From contig NZ_PDJF01000001.1 of the NCBI RefSeq assembly GCF_002563965.1, positions 496,001 to 560,000 on the forward strand: a stretch of DNA of 64,000 bases, read 5' to 3'. The stretch comes from Corynebacterium renale. Lineage in GTDB: Bacteria; Actinomycetota; Actinomycetes; Mycobacteriales; Mycobacteriaceae. Below the pieces are notes generated by a model, which did no database searches, was not told where the DNA came from, and worked only from the letters and a program-made list of their open reading frames with translations. How positions within the stretch are numbered: the stretch's first letter is position 1; every line of letters starts with the position of its first letter. The translations under genes were made by a program, and so were the position numbers. Shown here in pieces: positions 34,846-46,327 of the stretch.

Positions 34846-37827
34846 GTGGCTCTCTTTTATCTTCTCGTGCTGACTGCGGCCGCCGTTGTGGTGTCGCCGC
34901 TTTTAGTGCGCGTACTCGATCGCGCCGCCGGTTATGTGCTTGGCCTGCTGCTTTTTGCAGCCGCCGCGCCGCTGGCAGTGCAGTTGCCCGCCGTTGCTCA
35001 AGGTGACGTACTTTCCTGGCATCGCACCTGGATCCCTAATTTCTTGGGTTCCGGGTTGGATGTCAATTTTGCGTTGCGTGGCGACGGCCTGGGCGTTTTC
35101 TTTGCCCTTCTAGCGTTGGGTATTGGCGGGGTTGTCCTTATATATTCCGCCGCTTATCTCCCTCGGCACGACGGGAATACCAGCTTCTACTTGATTATGA
35201 CGGCGTTCACTTTAGCCGTCGTTATGCTGGTGCTTGCCGACGACGCCGTGGTCCTCTTCGTGGGCTGGGAGTTGGTCTCTATCGCCTCCTTCCTGCTCAT
35301 CGCACGGTCGGGTTCCGGTGGTGAGAAGGGCTCGATGCGCACCCTGATCCTTACCTTCTTCGGTGGCCTGACCCTGTTGGCTGCGCTCGCGATTGCCGCG
35401 ACCAGCGCCGGGACCACCAACCTGCAAGGCATCCTGAACTCGGAGGTGTGGGCACAGAACCACACGTTGACGGCGTGGCTGGCCGTATTGATCGCGGTAT
35501 CCGCGTTCACCAAGGCCGCGCAGCTGCCGTTCCACTTCTGGCTGCCGGAAGCGATGGCCGCCGCCACACCAGTGTCCGCGTTCTTGCACGCGGCCGCCGT
35601 GGTGAAGGCCGGCGTGTACCTGCTGGTCCGCTTCTCTGGCATCTTCCACGACGTTGCCGTATGGAACTACCTGCTGGTCATCGTGGGTATTGTCACCGCA
35701 TTCGTCAGCGCGGTGTACGCCCTGACGAAGACGGACCTGAAGAAGTTGACGGCGTACTCCACGGTCTCCCACCTGGGTTGGATCGTGGCGACGATCGGTA
35801 TTGGTACCCGCGCTGCTCTCATTGCGGCCCTGGTACACACCTTGGCGCACGCCCTGTTTAAGTCTTCCCTGTTCATGCTCATCGGTGTCGTCGACCACGA
35901 GGCCGGCACCCGCGACACCCGCCGCCTGGGCGTGATCTGGAAGAAGATGCCGTTTACGTTTGGCTCGGCTGCGATTGCGGCCGCGTCGATGGCTGCGGTT
36001 CCGCCACTGTTTGGTTTCGTGTCCAAGGAAGGCATGCTCGCCGCATTTGAGGGCGGCCCGTTCGGTACGGCCGGCACGTGGCTGCTGCTCACTATCGCTG
36101 GTGTGGCTGCTCTGTTTACTTTCTTGTACTCGGCGAAGTATGTTTTCGGCGCGTTCGTCGATAAGGGCGTGGACGCCACCGCAGAGCGCGACGCGAAGGT
36201 CCACGAGGCACCCGTCGCACTGTGGCTTCCTGCCGCACTGCCTGGGCTGCTTTCCATCCCGCTGGGCCTGTACCCCGCCTTCCTGGATAACACCGTGGAA
36301 AGCGCAGTCACCTCGGTGGCTGGCCCCGCTGCCGCTGGCGAAGGCACGCACCTGGCGCTGTGGCACGGTATCAACGTGCCACTGATGATTTCGGTACTCG
36401 TGCTGGTCGTGGGCATCATCTTGGTGCTGCGCCGCCACCAGATTTTCCCGGCTTTCGAAGGCCGCGACTTCATGCCGTCCGGCAACCAGCTGCTCCACGG
36501 CCTGCTGCAGGGCCTGAACGCGTTTGGCAAGTTCGTGGGTTCCATGGCGAACTCCCTGAACCCGTCGCGCCACCTCATCTGGCCGGTGCTCACGCTGATT
36601 ACGCTCATGCTGTTTACACTCTTGGGTACCTCCGGTGTGGATGGCATCGCGATGGCTCCGCGCGCCGAGGGCCTGGACAACTGGCAGGACCTCTTCCCAT
36701 TCCTGATCATCACAATTTCGGTGGTCGGCCTGATGGTGACCCGCCACCGGCTCACCGGCGCCGTCCTGATTGGCACGGTGGGTGTGGGTATCACGTTCCA
36801 GATGCTGATCCTGGGCGCCCCGGACGTGGCGCTCACCCAGTTCCTGGTGGAAGCGTTGGTTGTGGTCATCATGATGATGGTGCTGCGCTACCAGCCTTCG
36901 CACTTCAAGCCGGTTCCGAAGCGCCAGACGGTCCGTTCCCTGATCGTGGCTGTCCTGGCTGGCCTGACCGCCTTCTTGGGTGTGTTCACTCTGCTTGGCC
37001 GCCGCGAGCGTTCCCCGCTGGCGATGTGGTTCATTGATAATGCCCCGGAGATTTCCGGCGGGCAGAACATCGTGGCCACGATCATCGTCGAGTTCCGTGC
37101 ACTGGATACCTTGGGCGAACTGTCCGTGTTGGGTATGGCCGCGATCGTGATTGGCGCGGTGGTCAATTCGATGCCACGCATGCCGTTTGCAGTCGGTGAG
37201 CGTCCGCGCCCGTTCGGCCAGTCGATGCTCAACTCGGTTCCGCTGAAGAAGGGCATCACCATGGTGATCCCGGTTCTTGCGGTCTTGAGCGTCCTTGTCT
37301 TCTTCCGCGGACACAATGATCCGGGTGGTGGCTTCGTCGCCGCGCTGATTGCGGGCGCAGCACTGATGCTGACGTACCTTGCCAAGGGCCGCGACTCGAT
37401 TATCTTCCGCCCGTCGACAGCCGCCTGGCTGACCGGCATCGGCATCGTCGTGGCGCTGGCCTCCGGCTTCCTCGGCCTGGCGTACGGTTCCTTCCTGTAC
37501 CCGATCGGTTTCCACGTCTTCGGGCAGCACATGAGCTCCTCGCTCATCTTCGACGGCGGCATCTACCTCGCCGTTCTGGGTATGCTCACCCAGGCGATTA
37601 ACTCGCTCGGCGGCTACCTCAAGCCGGGTGCCTGGTCGGTGAAGGCCACGGACTACTTCCGGGCCGACGGTTCCCCATTGCTTATCGACGACCACGTGGA
37701 ACTCACCCCAGCCTTCCCTGAACCCATTGAGCCGAACCCTTTACCGGCAGACTCCGGCCCCGATCGTGTGGCCGCAGAAAATGCCGTGAGCAGTTCTTAC
37801 ACCGTCACCCAAGGAGGTGAGCGCTAA
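34846..37827 (+). CDS. mrpA: Mrp Na+(K+)/H+ antiporter subunit A (with MrpB region)
   Basis: Large polytopic subunit of 993 residues related to NuoL. The complex exports Na+ or K+ in exchange for H+. The N-terminal NuoL-like domain includes the proton-channel helices with WELVSIASFLLI (conserved Glu), QLPFHFWLPEAMAAATPVSAFLHAAAVVKAG (Lys and His residues) and LKKLTAYSTVSHLGWI. The C-terminal third carries MrpB-like helices (VLVFFRGHNDPGGGFVAALIAGAALM, a hallmark MrpB motif), so A and B are fused, as in other actinobacteria. GTG start at 34846. First gene of a six-gene operon; strong AAGGAGGTGA just before mrpC. Confidence 0.96.
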   Translation: MALFYLLVLTAAAVVVSPLLVRVLDRAAGYVLGLLLFAAAAPLAVQLPAVAQGDVLSWHRTWIPNFLGSGLDVNFALRGDGLGVFFALLALGIGGVVLIYSAAYLPRHDGNTSFYLIMTAFTLAVVMLVLADDAVVLFVGWELVSIASFLLIARSGSGGEKGSMRTLILTFFGGLTLLAALAIAATSAGTTNLQGILNSEVWAQNHTLTAWLAVLIAVSAFTKAAQLPFHFWLPEAMAAATPVSAFLHAAAVVKAGVYLLVRFSGIFHDVAVWNYLLVIVGIVTAFVSAVYALTKTDLKKLTAYSTVSHLGWIVATIGIGTRAALIAALVHTLAHALFKSSLFMLIGVVDHEAGTRDTRRLGVIWKKMPFTFGSAAIAAASMAAVPPLFGFVSKEGMLAAFEGGPFGTAGTWLLLTIAGVAALFTFLYSAKYVFGAFVDKGVDATAERDAKVHEAPVALWLPAALPGLLSIPLGLYPAFLDNTVESAVTSVAGPAAAGEGTHLALWHGINVPLMISVLVLVVGIILVLRRHQIFPAFEGRDFMPSGNQLLHGLLQGLNAFGKFVGSMANSLNPSRHLIWPVLTLITLMLFTLLGTSGVDGIAMAPRAEGLDNWQDLFPFLIITISVVGLMVTRHRLTGAVLIGTVGVGITFQMLILGAPDVALTQFLVEALVVVIMMMVLRYQPSHFKPVPKRQTVRSLIVAVLAGLTAFLGVFTLLGRRERSPLAMWFIDNAPEISGGQNIVATIIVEFRALDTLGELSVLGMAAIVIGAVVNSMPRMPFAVGERPRPFGQSMLNSVPLKKGITMVIPVLAVLSVLVFFRGHNDPGGGFVAALIAGAALMLTYLAKGRDSIIFRPSTAAWLTGIGIVVALASGFLGLAYGSFLYPIGFHVFGQHMSSSLIFDGGIYLAVLGMLTQAINSLGGYLKPGAWSVKATDYFRADGSPLLIDDHVELTPAFPEPIEPNPLPADSGPDRVAAENAVSSSYTVTQGGER

Positions 37828-38277
37828 ATGATTATGGCGTTAACAATTGGCGTCCTAGTCACCGGCGCCGTGTACCTGATGCAACAGCGTGGCCTGGTGC
37901 GCATCGTCTTTGGCATGCAGCTCATGGGCCACGCCGGTAACCTCATGCTGCTGGCCGCCGGCGTCGGCGCGTGGCGTGGCGAAGTCTTCCCCGACCGCGC
38001 CGACATGGCCGATGCCGCCGACCCCCTTCCCCAGGCTTTCGTGCTGACGGCCATCGTGATTTCCATGGCCACCGCAACGATCCTGCTGACCTATTCGGCG
38101 TTGGGCCGCTCCGACGACACGCGCGTCAAGGACCCGTTCAACGACGACGTCCCGCAAACCAACCTGGAACCAATCGCGACCACGGGTTGGGCGCGGCAGA
38201 CCGAAGAGGACCGGAAGGTCGTCGCACAGCATCAAGAAGCCCAGTACCGGGCACAATTAGCACAGAAGGAGGACTGA
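37828..38277 (+). CDS. mrpC: Mrp antiporter subunit C
   Basis: A 149-residue NuoK-like subunit with three hydrophobic segments: IMALTIGVLVTGAVYLMQQRGLVRIVFGMQLMGHAGNLMLLAAG and AFVLTAIVISMATATILLTYSAL. The ATG directly follows the mrpA stop and is preceded by AAGGAGGTGA (37810-37819) inside mrpA. The C-terminal tail (~50 residues) is hydrophilic and longer than in many MrpC proteins. Confidence 0.94.
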   Translation: MIMALTIGVLVTGAVYLMQQRGLVRIVFGMQLMGHAGNLMLLAAGVGAWRGEVFPDRADMADAADPLPQAFVLTAIVISMATATILLTYSALGRSDDTRVKDPFNDDVPQTNLEPIATTGWARQTEEDRKVVAQHQEAQYRAQLAQKED

Positions 38278-38278
38278 C

Positions 38279-39802
38279 GTGGATATTGTTCTTCCTCTCT
38301 TTGTCGCGATCCCGCTGTTTTCTGCCGCGTTTGCCGTGATGGCACCGTGGAAGTGGCTGCGTGACGCACTGCACCTCCTCCTGCCTGGCGCTTCCCTGAT
38401 TGCTGCCGTGTGGCTGTTCATCTACACCGGCGAGCACGGCACGATGGCCCACAACGTCGGTCTCTTCCAGGAGGGCGCCGCGATTTCGTTTGCCGCTGAC
38501 CAGTTCAGCGCCATCATGATGATCACCACCTCCCTGGTGACCCTGGTGGCGAACTGGTTCGCCAGCGCCGTCGGGGAAACGCGCTCCAAGTACTACCCCG
38601 CCCTGACGCTGATCCTCCTGACCGGTGTGAACGGAGCACTGCTGACCGCGGACCTCTTCAACTTCTTCGTGTTCATTGAGGTCATGCTGCTACCGTCCTA
38701 CGGACTTATCGCGCTCAGCGGCACTAACGTCCGCCTGGCCGTGGGCCGCACCTTCGTCCTGGTGAACCTTGCGGCCTCGACGCTGCTGGTGATCGGCGTG
38801 GGCTTCGTCTACGGCGTGACGGGCACCGTGAACCTAGCCGCGCTGCAGGGCGTGGCCGCGGGCAACGGCCCGGCCGTCGTTGCGATGGGCATTGTGATTA
38901 TCGCCGTGGCCACCAAGGCTGGTGTCTTCCCCGTCCACACCTGGCTGCCGCGCACGTACACCGGCACGTCGGCCGCGGTGATGGGCTTGTTCTCCGCGCT
39001 GCACACCAAGGTTGCGGTGTACATGCTGTACCGCATCTACGTGGTCATCTTCGACCTCGAGGACCGCTGGAACTGGCTGATCATCGCCCTGATGGTGATC
39101 TCTATGCTCATTGGTGGTTTCGCGGGCTTGGCGGAGAATTCGATCCGCCGCGTGCTGGCGTACCAGATGGTCAACGGCATGCCGTTCATCCTGGTCATGC
39201 TGGCCTTTACCTCCGGCAATGCGCACCTGGCGCTCACTGGTGGCCTGCTGTACGCGCTGCACCACATGGTCACGGTCGGCGCCCTGATCCTGACCTCGGG
39301 TGCGATCGAGGAAACGTACGGCAGCGACAAGTTGGATAAACTGTCCGGCCTGATGCGCCGCGACCGCTGGGTAGCCTTCCTGTTTGCTGCCGGCGCGTTC
39401 TCCGTGGTGGGCTTCCCGCCGTTCTCCGGCTTGGTAGGCAAGGTGGCCGTGGTCTTCGGCGTGGCCCAACCCGCGTCGGGCGCGTCCTGGCTGGTCATCG
39501 CGGTGATTATCATTGCCAGCTTCGGTGCGTTGCTATCCATGCTGCGCGTATGGCGTGAAGTGTTCTGGGGCGCCCCGATGCAGAACCAGCCGGCAGACCT
39601 GCGCATCACGTTCGCGCATTCCGCCCCGGCGACTGCCCTGATCGGTGTGTCGCTGGCGATGTTCCTCGGCGCCGGCCCCGTGGTGGGTGCTGCCCAGGAC
39701 GCAACGGCCCAGCTTCTCGACGTCCCCGCCTACACCACCGCCGTCTTAGGCGATGATCCCGTCGGCGTCCCCGACATGACAGACCTACAAGGAGGCCGCT
39801 AA
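38279..39802 (+). CDS. mrpD: Mrp antiporter subunit D
   Basis: A 507-residue NuoM/N-like polytopic subunit that forms a proton pathway. Conserved features include FNFFVFIEVMLLPSYGLIAL (key Glu), KAGVFPVHTWLPRTYTGTSAAVMGLFSALHTKVAVYML (Lys, His) and NSIRRVLAYQMVNGMPFI. It starts at GTG 38279 with AAGGAGGA just upstream, one base after the mrpC stop. Confidence 0.95.
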   Translation: MDIVLPLFVAIPLFSAAFAVMAPWKWLRDALHLLLPGASLIAAVWLFIYTGEHGTMAHNVGLFQEGAAISFAADQFSAIMMITTSLVTLVANWFASAVGETRSKYYPALTLILLTGVNGALLTADLFNFFVFIEVMLLPSYGLIALSGTNVRLAVGRTFVLVNLAASTLLVIGVGFVYGVTGTVNLAALQGVAAGNGPAVVAMGIVIIAVATKAGVFPVHTWLPRTYTGTSAAVMGLFSALHTKVAVYMLYRIYVVIFDLEDRWNWLIIALMVISMLIGGFAGLAENSIRRVLAYQMVNGMPFILVMLAFTSGNAHLALTGGLLYALHHMVTVGALILTSGAIEETYGSDKLDKLSGLMRRDRWVAFLFAAGAFSVVGFPPFSGLVGKVAVVFGVAQPASGASWLVIAVIIIASFGALLSMLRVWREVFWGAPMQNQPADLRITFAHSAPATALIGVSLAMFLGAGPVVGAAQDATAQLLDVPAYTTAVLGDDPVGVPDMTDLQGGR

Positions 39803-40191
39803 TGCATGTCATCGGCTATGCCCTGTGGCTGATTAAAGAAATCTTCGTCTCCGGCTTCGGCCTTGCGTTCACTGCCGTGTTCCGGCCGGGCAACATTGAC
39901 CCCTGCGTGGTGCGTTATCCGCTGCGGGTCACCAGCGACTGGCAGTTGTACTGGTTTTCTTCCTCCATCACGGTCACCCCGGGCACCCTATCCCTGGGGT
40001 TCCGCGAACCGACCGAACCCGGCGGCCCGCGCTACCTGCTGGTCCAGGCCGTTGAGGGTTCTGACCCGGCGGCGGTCGTCGACTCACTGGCCGACATGGA
40101 GGCCCGCCTGGCTCCCTCGGTGCGCGATGTTCCGGTGGGCGCGTGGAGCGTCGATAAGCAGTACGAGGATCTGAAAGGAGCACGCAAATGA
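39802..40191 (+). CDS. mrpE: Mrp antiporter subunit E
   Basis: A 129-residue subunit with an N-terminal membrane region (IGYALWLIKEIFVSGFGLAFTAV) and the MrpE motif SSSITVTPGTLSLGF. ATG at 39802 overlaps the mrpD stop by one base (TAATG), and AAGGAGG precedes it. Confidence 0.93.
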   Translation: MHVIGYALWLIKEIFVSGFGLAFTAVFRPGNIDPCVVRYPLRVTSDWQLYWFSSSITVTPGTLSLGFREPTEPGGPRYLLVQAVEGSDPAAVVDSLADMEARLAPSVRDVPVGAWSVDKQYEDLKGARK

Positions 40192-40460
40192 CACCATTTG
40201 AATGGGTGCTTGTCATCGCAGCAGTCCTGATCGCGGGCTCGATCATCTCCGGGCTGGTCCTCATCGTGACCACGAAGGACCCCCTGACCCGCGCGGTCCT
40301 GTCCGACCTGGCGTTCTACGGCATGATCTGCCTGTACCTGGTGTGGACGCTCAACAATCAAACTTCCATCGCCTACGACATCATGATCCTGGCAGCACTC
40401 GCCGGTGGCGTCCTGCCGACCCTATCGATGTCGCGCATCATCTCGAGGGGGCGCCGCTAA
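40188..40460 (+). CDS. mrpF: Mrp antiporter subunit F
   Basis: A 90-residue subunit with three hydrophobic helices (WVLVIAAVLIAGSIISGLVLIV, AVLSDLAFYGMICLYLVWTL, IMILAALAGGVLPTLSM). Coupled by ATGA to mrpE upstream and by TAATG to mrpG downstream; AAAGGAG lies 9 bases before the ATG. Confidence 0.93.
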   Translation: MTPFEWVLVIAAVLIAGSIISGLVLIVTTKDPLTRAVLSDLAFYGMICLYLVWTLNNQTSIAYDIMILAALAGGVLPTLSMSRIISRGRR

Positions 40461-40771
40461 TGCAGATTGTTATTTCCATCCTGGTCATCGTGGCCGCCCT
40501 CATGGTCGTGGCCACCGCCGTCGCCCTGTGGCGCGCCCCCGACGCGCTCACCCGCGTCAACGTGCTCGGGCCCACCGTCTCACTCGCAGTGCCGCTGCTC
40601 ATTCTGGCTGTGGTGCTTAACGACGTCACCTCCGGCGGCCTCCGCCCCAACGAATGGATCCGGGCGATCCTCGCCGTCTGCGGCGTATGGTTCATCGGAG
40701 CGATTGGCTCCTTCTACATCGGCCGCTCCATCTACGGCGTAACCGTCCGCGACCCCGGCTCCGAAGCCTAA
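40460..40771 (+). CDS. mrpG: Mrp antiporter subunit G
   Basis: A 103-residue subunit with three hydrophobic segments. The MrpG motif ALWRAPDALTRVNVLGPTVSLAVPLLILA is clear. It starts at ATG 40460, sharing one base with the mrpF stop, and closes the operon before a terminator. Confidence 0.92.
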   Translation: MQIVISILVIVAALMVVATAVALWRAPDALTRVNVLGPTVSLAVPLLILAVVLNDVTSGGLRPNEWIRAILAVCGVWFIGAIGSFYIGRSIYGVTVRDPGSEA

Positions 40772-40787
40772 ACGGCACGTTAAGAGG

Positions 40788-40813
40788 CGCCCAGGTTATT
40801 CTGGGCGTCTTTT
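40788..40813 (+). terminator. Terminator of the mrp operon
   Basis: CGCCCAG (40788-40794), a 6-nt loop, CTGGGCG (40801-40807), then a T-rich run. Confidence 0.9.
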
Positions 40814-40900
40814 TCGTGCGCAATCTTGTGCTCGAGCGCAGCCATGCCTTGTACGACCACATATTTCGGCACGACAGAGGAGGGCCCAAGAATAGGAAGA

Positions 40901-40927
40901 AGCCCGGAAGCGTGGTGCTTCCGGGCT
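40901..40927 (-). terminator. Terminator of katA
   Basis: AGCCCGGAAGC and GCTTCCGGGCT form a perfect 11-bp stem with a 5-nt loop, 20 bp after the katA stop; on the minus strand TCTTCC follows. Confidence 0.8.
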
Positions 40928-40946
40928 AGTGCGTTCCAGTTACGGT

Positions 40947-42530
40947 TTAGAGGCCGTTTGCCTGGTGCTTTGCGTCTTCCTTGGCCTTGGTGAAGAGTTC
41001 CTTGACGCGTGCGCCGAGGTTCTCGTCGACCTGGGTCCAGTACCAGTAGCAGCGCTGCTCAACTTCTTCGGAGACGCCGTTCATGGCGCCGACGATGTTG
41101 TTGGCCAGCTCTTCCTTCTCCTCGTCGTTGTAGACGTCGCGGTAGAGGGTGCCTGCCTGGCCGAAGTCGTCGTCTTCAGCGTGCTTGACGTACGCTGCGC
41201 GGGTCAGATCCGTGCCGTGTGGATCTGGGTTGACGTAGACGTCTTCTGCCTGGCCGTAGGTGGTGTGGTTCGAGGACGAGGTTTCGCCGTCATCCAGGTA
41301 GCCTGCACCGTAGCCGTAGCCGTTTGGCGAATACGTCGGCTTTGCGCCGGAGTTGTAGTAGTACGCCATTGGGCCCTCGTGCTGGTAAGTGTTACGCGGT
41401 GCACGGGACTGGTTGATCGGCAGGTGGCGGTAGTTCGGTCCGATGCGGTAGCGCTGCGCATCCGCGTATGCGAAGATGCGGCCCATGAGCATGCGGTCCG
41501 GGGACAGGCCAATGCCTGGGACCAGGTTGGATGGGTCCAGAGCCAGCTGCTCGATCTGAGCGAAGAAGTTCTCTGGGTTGCGGTTCAGCTCGAAGTAACC
41601 GACCTTGATGCGTGGGTAGTCCTTCTGGGACCAGGTCTTGGTCAGGTCGAATGGGTTGAAGCGGTAGTTCTCAGCTTCGTCGAAAGGCATGACCTGAACG
41701 TAGACGTCCCACTTCGGGAAGTCGCCTGCTTCAATCGCGTTGTAGAGGTCCTCGCGCAGCCAGTCGGCGTTCTTGCCGGCCATCTCTTCAGCCTCGTCCG
41801 CGGTGAAGTTGTGGACGCCCTGCTGGGAGATGAAGTGGTACTTGATCCAGACTGGGGTGCCTTCTTCGTTGATCCACTGGAAGGTGTGGGAACCGTAGCC
41901 GTTCATGGTGCGCTCGGAGCGTGGTGTGCCACGGCCGCCCATGAGGTAGGTCACCTGGTGTGCGGATTCTGGGGTGCGGGTCCAGAAGTCCCACTGCATG
42001 TCAGCGTCGCGCAGACCATTCTTGCCCAGGCGCTTCTGGGAGTGGATGAAGTCTGGGAACTTGATCGCGTCACGCAGGAAGAAGGTCGGGGTGTTGTTGC
42101 CGACGATGTCGTAGTTGCCGTCTTCGGTGAAGAAGCGCAGTGCGAAGCCGTGGACGTCGCGCCAGGTGTCTGGGGAGCCCTGCTCACCAGCAACGGTGGA
42201 GAAACGTGCAACCATTGGGGTGACGGTGCCCTTCTGGAAGAGGCCCGCCTTGGTGTACTGGGAGACGTCTTCGGTGATGTGCAGTTCGCCGAATGCGCCG
42301 TTGCCCTTTGCGTGTGGGTTGCGCTCTGGGACGCGCTCGCGGTTGAAGTGCGAGAGCTTCTCAATCAGGTGGATGTCGTTGAGAATGGTTGGCCCCTGTG
42401 GGCCTGCGGTGACGGAGATGTTCTCGGAAGGAACTGGCGCGCCGTTCTCGCGACGGGAGTGTCCTTCAACGTCTGGGGACATGCCGGTGGTGGCGATGTC
42501 TTCTACAGAAGCGTTCTTGTCATGAGCCAT
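40947..42530 (-). CDS. katA: Haem catalase
   Basis: Monofunctional catalase of 527 residues that splits hydrogen peroxide. The active-site His is in [18 protein letters not shown], the Asn in [12 protein letters not shown], and the haem-ligand Tyr in [19 protein letters not shown]. Length fits small-subunit clade 3 catalases. A strong GGAGG ribosome-binding site precedes the ATG. It is divergent from sigC with a 126-bp gap, the same order as in C. glutamicum (cg0310/cg0309). Confidence 0.97.
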   Translation of the reverse strand: MAHDKNASVEDIATTGMSPDVEGHSRRENGAPVPSENISVTAGPQGPTILNDIHLIEKLSHFNRERVPERNPHAKGNGAFGELHITEDVSQYTKAGLFQKGTVTPMVARFSTVAGEQGSPDTWRDVHGFALRFFTEDGNYDIVGNNTPTFFLRDAIKFPDFIHSQKRLGKNGLRDADMQWDFWTRTPESAHQVTYLMGGRGTPRSERTMNGYGSHTFQWINEEGTPVWIKYHFISQQGVHNFTADEAEEMAGKNADWLREDLYNAIEAGDFPKWDVYVQVMPFDEAENYRFNPFDLTKTWSQKDYPRIKVGYFELNRNPENFFAQIEQLALDPSNLVPGIGLSPDRMLMGRIFAYADAQRYRIGPNYRHLPINQSRAPRNTYQHEGPMAYYYNSGAKPTYSPNGYGYGAGYLDDGETSSSNHTTYGQAEDVYVNPDPHGTDLTRAAYVKHAEDDDFGQAGTLYRDVYNDEEKEELANNIVGAMNGVSEEVEQRCYWYWTQVDENLGARVKELFTKAKEDAKHQANGL

Positions 42531-42656
42531 GATTTATAACCTCCCTGGAATTAATCTTGCTCAATTAATAACCAACGCTAACCATCTTACCCACATTGAT
42601 AGGTCCGGCAACTAAGCATGAACTAACTTTTACTCCCCCCTGCTAATCTCATTTTT

Positions 42657-44245
<1,589 letters not shown>

Positions 44246-44252
44246 TTAGGTT

Positions 44253-44771
44253 TTAGCGGCCGGTTCCGGCGTAGACGATAGCTTCTTCATCGCCGCCGAG
44301 CTGGAAACGCTCATGCAGCGCCTGTGCCGCCTTATCCAAGTCACCCTCGCGGATGAGCACGGAGATACGGATTTCAGAGGTGGAGATCAGCTCCATGTTC
44401 ACGTCGACGTCACGCAGTGCTTCAGTAAAGTCTGCGGTCACGCCCGGGTGCGACTTCATCCCTGCACCGATGAGCGAAACCTTGCCCACCTGGTCGTCGT
44501 AAAGCACATTCTCCCAGGAGCCTTCAGTCTGCAGACGACGCAGCAACTCCATGGCGCGCGGGCCGTCCTCGCGCGGGCAGGTGAAGGTGATGTCCGTGGT
44601 GTTGTCCTTCAGGGAGGACACGTTCTGGAGCACCATATCAATGTTGATTTCAGCGTCGGCGACGGCGCGGAACACCTTTGCCGCCTCACCCGGAGTATCC
44701 GGGATACCCAGGACCGTGATCTTGGCTTCGGTCTTATCGGTAGCAACGCCAGTCAGTACTGCTTCTTCCAC
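44253..44771 (-). CDS. lysC: Aspartate kinase beta subunit (internal start in lysC)
   Basis: In C. glutamicum, LysC is an alpha2beta2 enzyme, and the 172-residue beta subunit is translated from an internal GTG. The corresponding codon here is GTG at 44771-44769 ([13 protein letters not shown]), preceded in the mRNA by a purine-rich stretch (GGAGGATATTCCT). It encodes only the two ACT regulatory domains. Confidence 0.6.
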   Translation of the reverse strand: MEEAVLTGVATDKTEAKITVLGIPDTPGEAAKVFRAVADAEINIDMVLQNVSSLKDNTTDITFTCPREDGPRAMELLRRLQTEGSWENVLYDDQVGKVSLIGAGMKSHPGVTADFTEALRDVDVNMELISTSEIRISVLIREGDLDKAAQALHERFQLGGDEEAIVYAGTGR

Positions 44772-45518
44772 AGGAATATCCTCCATCGATCCGGCAACAA
44801 GAGTGCCAATGTCATTACTATACGAAGACCGCACACGCAGCGGCACATTCCACGCACGCGCATACTCCACACTGCGCAACATCAGAATCTTCGAACCCAC
44901 AGCCGCGAGCTCCAACATTTCCTCAAAGGAAATCTTGTCCAGCTTCTTAGCATTCGGCACGATGCGCGGGTCCGCGGTGTACACACCGTCGACGTCCGAG
45001 TAAATCTCACACACGTCAGCGTTCAGCGCCGCCGCCAACGCCACCGCCGTAGTATCCGAACCGCCACGGCCAAGAGTGGTGATGTCCTTCGACTCACGGT
45101 TCACGCCCTGAAAACCAGCGACGATACAAATCTTGCCCTGGTCCAGCGCCTCCTGGACGCGGCCCGGAGTAACCTCCACGATGCGGGCATTACCGTGACG
45201 TTCCGTAGTGATCACGCCGGCCTGCGAACCGGTGAAAGACTGAGCATCCGCACCCAGGGAATCAATTGCCATCGCCACCAGCGCGTTGGAGATACGCTCG
45301 CCGGCGGTCAGCAGCATGTCCATCTCACGAGCCGGCGGAACAGGACTGACTTGCGCTGCTAGGTCGAGCAGCTCGTCGGTAGTATCCCCCATCGCAGAGC
45401 AGACCACGACGACATCGTTGCCCTGCTTCTTGGTGGCGACAATACGTTCAGCAACATTGCGAATACGTTCGGCGCTCTCTAGCGAAGAGCCTCCATACTT
45501 CTGCACGACCAGAGCCAT
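44253..45518 (-). CDS. lysC: Aspartate kinase (alpha subunit; beta encoded in frame)
   Basis: Phosphorylates aspartate, the committed step toward lysine, threonine and methionine. The 421 residues match C. glutamicum LysC. The kinase domain has [13 protein letters not shown] and [16 protein letters not shown]; the regulatory part has two ACT domains ([20 protein letters not shown] and [22 protein letters not shown]) that sense lysine plus threonine. The start is ATG 45518. A second product, the beta subunit, should begin at GTG 44771 (Val-250), as in C. glutamicum. The codon and reading frame are conserved here. Confidence 0.97.
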   Translation of the reverse strand: MALVVQKYGGSSLESAERIRNVAERIVATKKQGNDVVVVCSAMGDTTDELLDLAAQVSPVPPAREMDMLLTAGERISNALVAMAIDSLGADAQSFTGSQAGVITTERHGNARIVEVTPGRVQEALDQGKICIVAGFQGVNRESKDITTLGRGGSDTTAVALAAALNADVCEIYSDVDGVYTADPRIVPNAKKLDKISFEEMLELAAVGSKILMLRSVEYARAWNVPLRVRSSYSNDIGTLVAGSMEDIPVEEAVLTGVATDKTEAKITVLGIPDTPGEAAKVFRAVADAEINIDMVLQNVSSLKDNTTDITFTCPREDGPRAMELLRRLQTEGSWENVLYDDQVGKVSLIGAGMKSHPGVTADFTEALRDVDVNMELISTSEIRISVLIREGDLDKAAQALHERFQLGGDEEAIVYAGTGR

Positions 45519-45764
45519 CGCGGCCAGCCACCTTTCGTTCTGTACACATTTTAAGCCTCGAGATACCCACAAACGCGCCTCAGAAATGCCGCTTCTCGAC
45601 GACCAGATGTTGATATGCGTTTTATCTCGTTGTTTTACGCTTATTTTGTCTGGCTTTATGTTGTTTTGCGACGTTTTCACAAGGGTGCTCACTCATGAAT
45701 ATCTCAGTCTGTACCCCAAAACACTACCTGCACAGTTCTGTGACGAAAACTTATGGGTGACGAT

Positions 45765-45780
45765 TGTGAAAAATTTGACA
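45765..45780 (+). promoter_or_regulatory. Candidate GlxR site upstream of lysC
   Basis: TGTGAAAAATTTGACA matches TGTGA-N6-TCACA with a single mismatch in the right half (TGACA). It lies ~250 bp before the lysC start. Confidence 0.4.
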
Positions 45781-45844
45781 GAAGCGTCCCACGGCGCGGG
45801 ATTGCGGGGCGCGGGGGCGGGGGGTGAGCGGGGCGTGGTGGCGT

Positions 45845-45936
45845 GCATATTTATGAGCTGCGGTTAACTTGCCAGGTCGCGGACGATCACCGGGACACGT
45901 GCGACCTGCGATATTAAGGCCAGCTCGTAAATATGC
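45845..45936. repeat. Interrupted palindrome, copy B of CCAGGTCGCG family
   Basis: The left arm reads GCATATTTATGAGCTGCGGT then TAACTTGCCAGGTCGCG (45845-45881); the right arm GCGACCTGCGATATTAAGGC then CAGCTCGTAAATATGC (45901-45936) is its imperfect reverse complement. Both outer ends are GCATATTTA-type. Confidence 0.75.
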
Positions 45937-46013
45937 AAACCACGCATGCGTGCAGACCGCATTTTCTGTTAACCCTGTGGCTGGAGTTATCTTTCGTGTG
46001 AATATTTAGTGCG

Positions 46014-46076
46014 CATCTTGTATACGCCAGGTCGCGAAAACTGGGGTCGCAACCGCGACCTGGCGTATACAAGATG
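46014..46076. repeat. Perfect 23-bp inverted repeat, copy D (shared core)
   Basis: The arms at 46014-46036 and 46054-46076 are exact reverse complements (23 bp) around a 17-nt centre. The arms start CATCTTGTATACG and end CCAGGTCGCG. Only the inner core is shared with copies A-C; the outer ends differ. Confidence 0.85.
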
Positions 46077-46327
46077 TGAGTCAAGGATGTCAGTCAAGGA
46101 TGCGAGTCAAGAACTCACCTGCTCTTCTGCAAGCGCAACACCGCCGAGCCGAACGGGATTAGTCAGCCCGGCACCCCGCGCCGGTCCATTCCTGCCCACG
46201 CCTCCTCCAGAAAACACGCGAACCAGGACGAGGCGCGCGAGCGCGCCACGGATCATCCCATCCGGTGGGATTACGGCAGCTTCAGGCACCACCTCCAGGC
46301 CAACGCCGCCCTACGAAAACGCTAGCC

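Noticed and set aside
35212..37695. Very long open frame antisense to mrpA (827 codons)
   Set aside because: Composition is dominated by His, Gln, Arg and Asp, typical of antisense reading through membrane-protein genes; mrpA is clearly the real gene.
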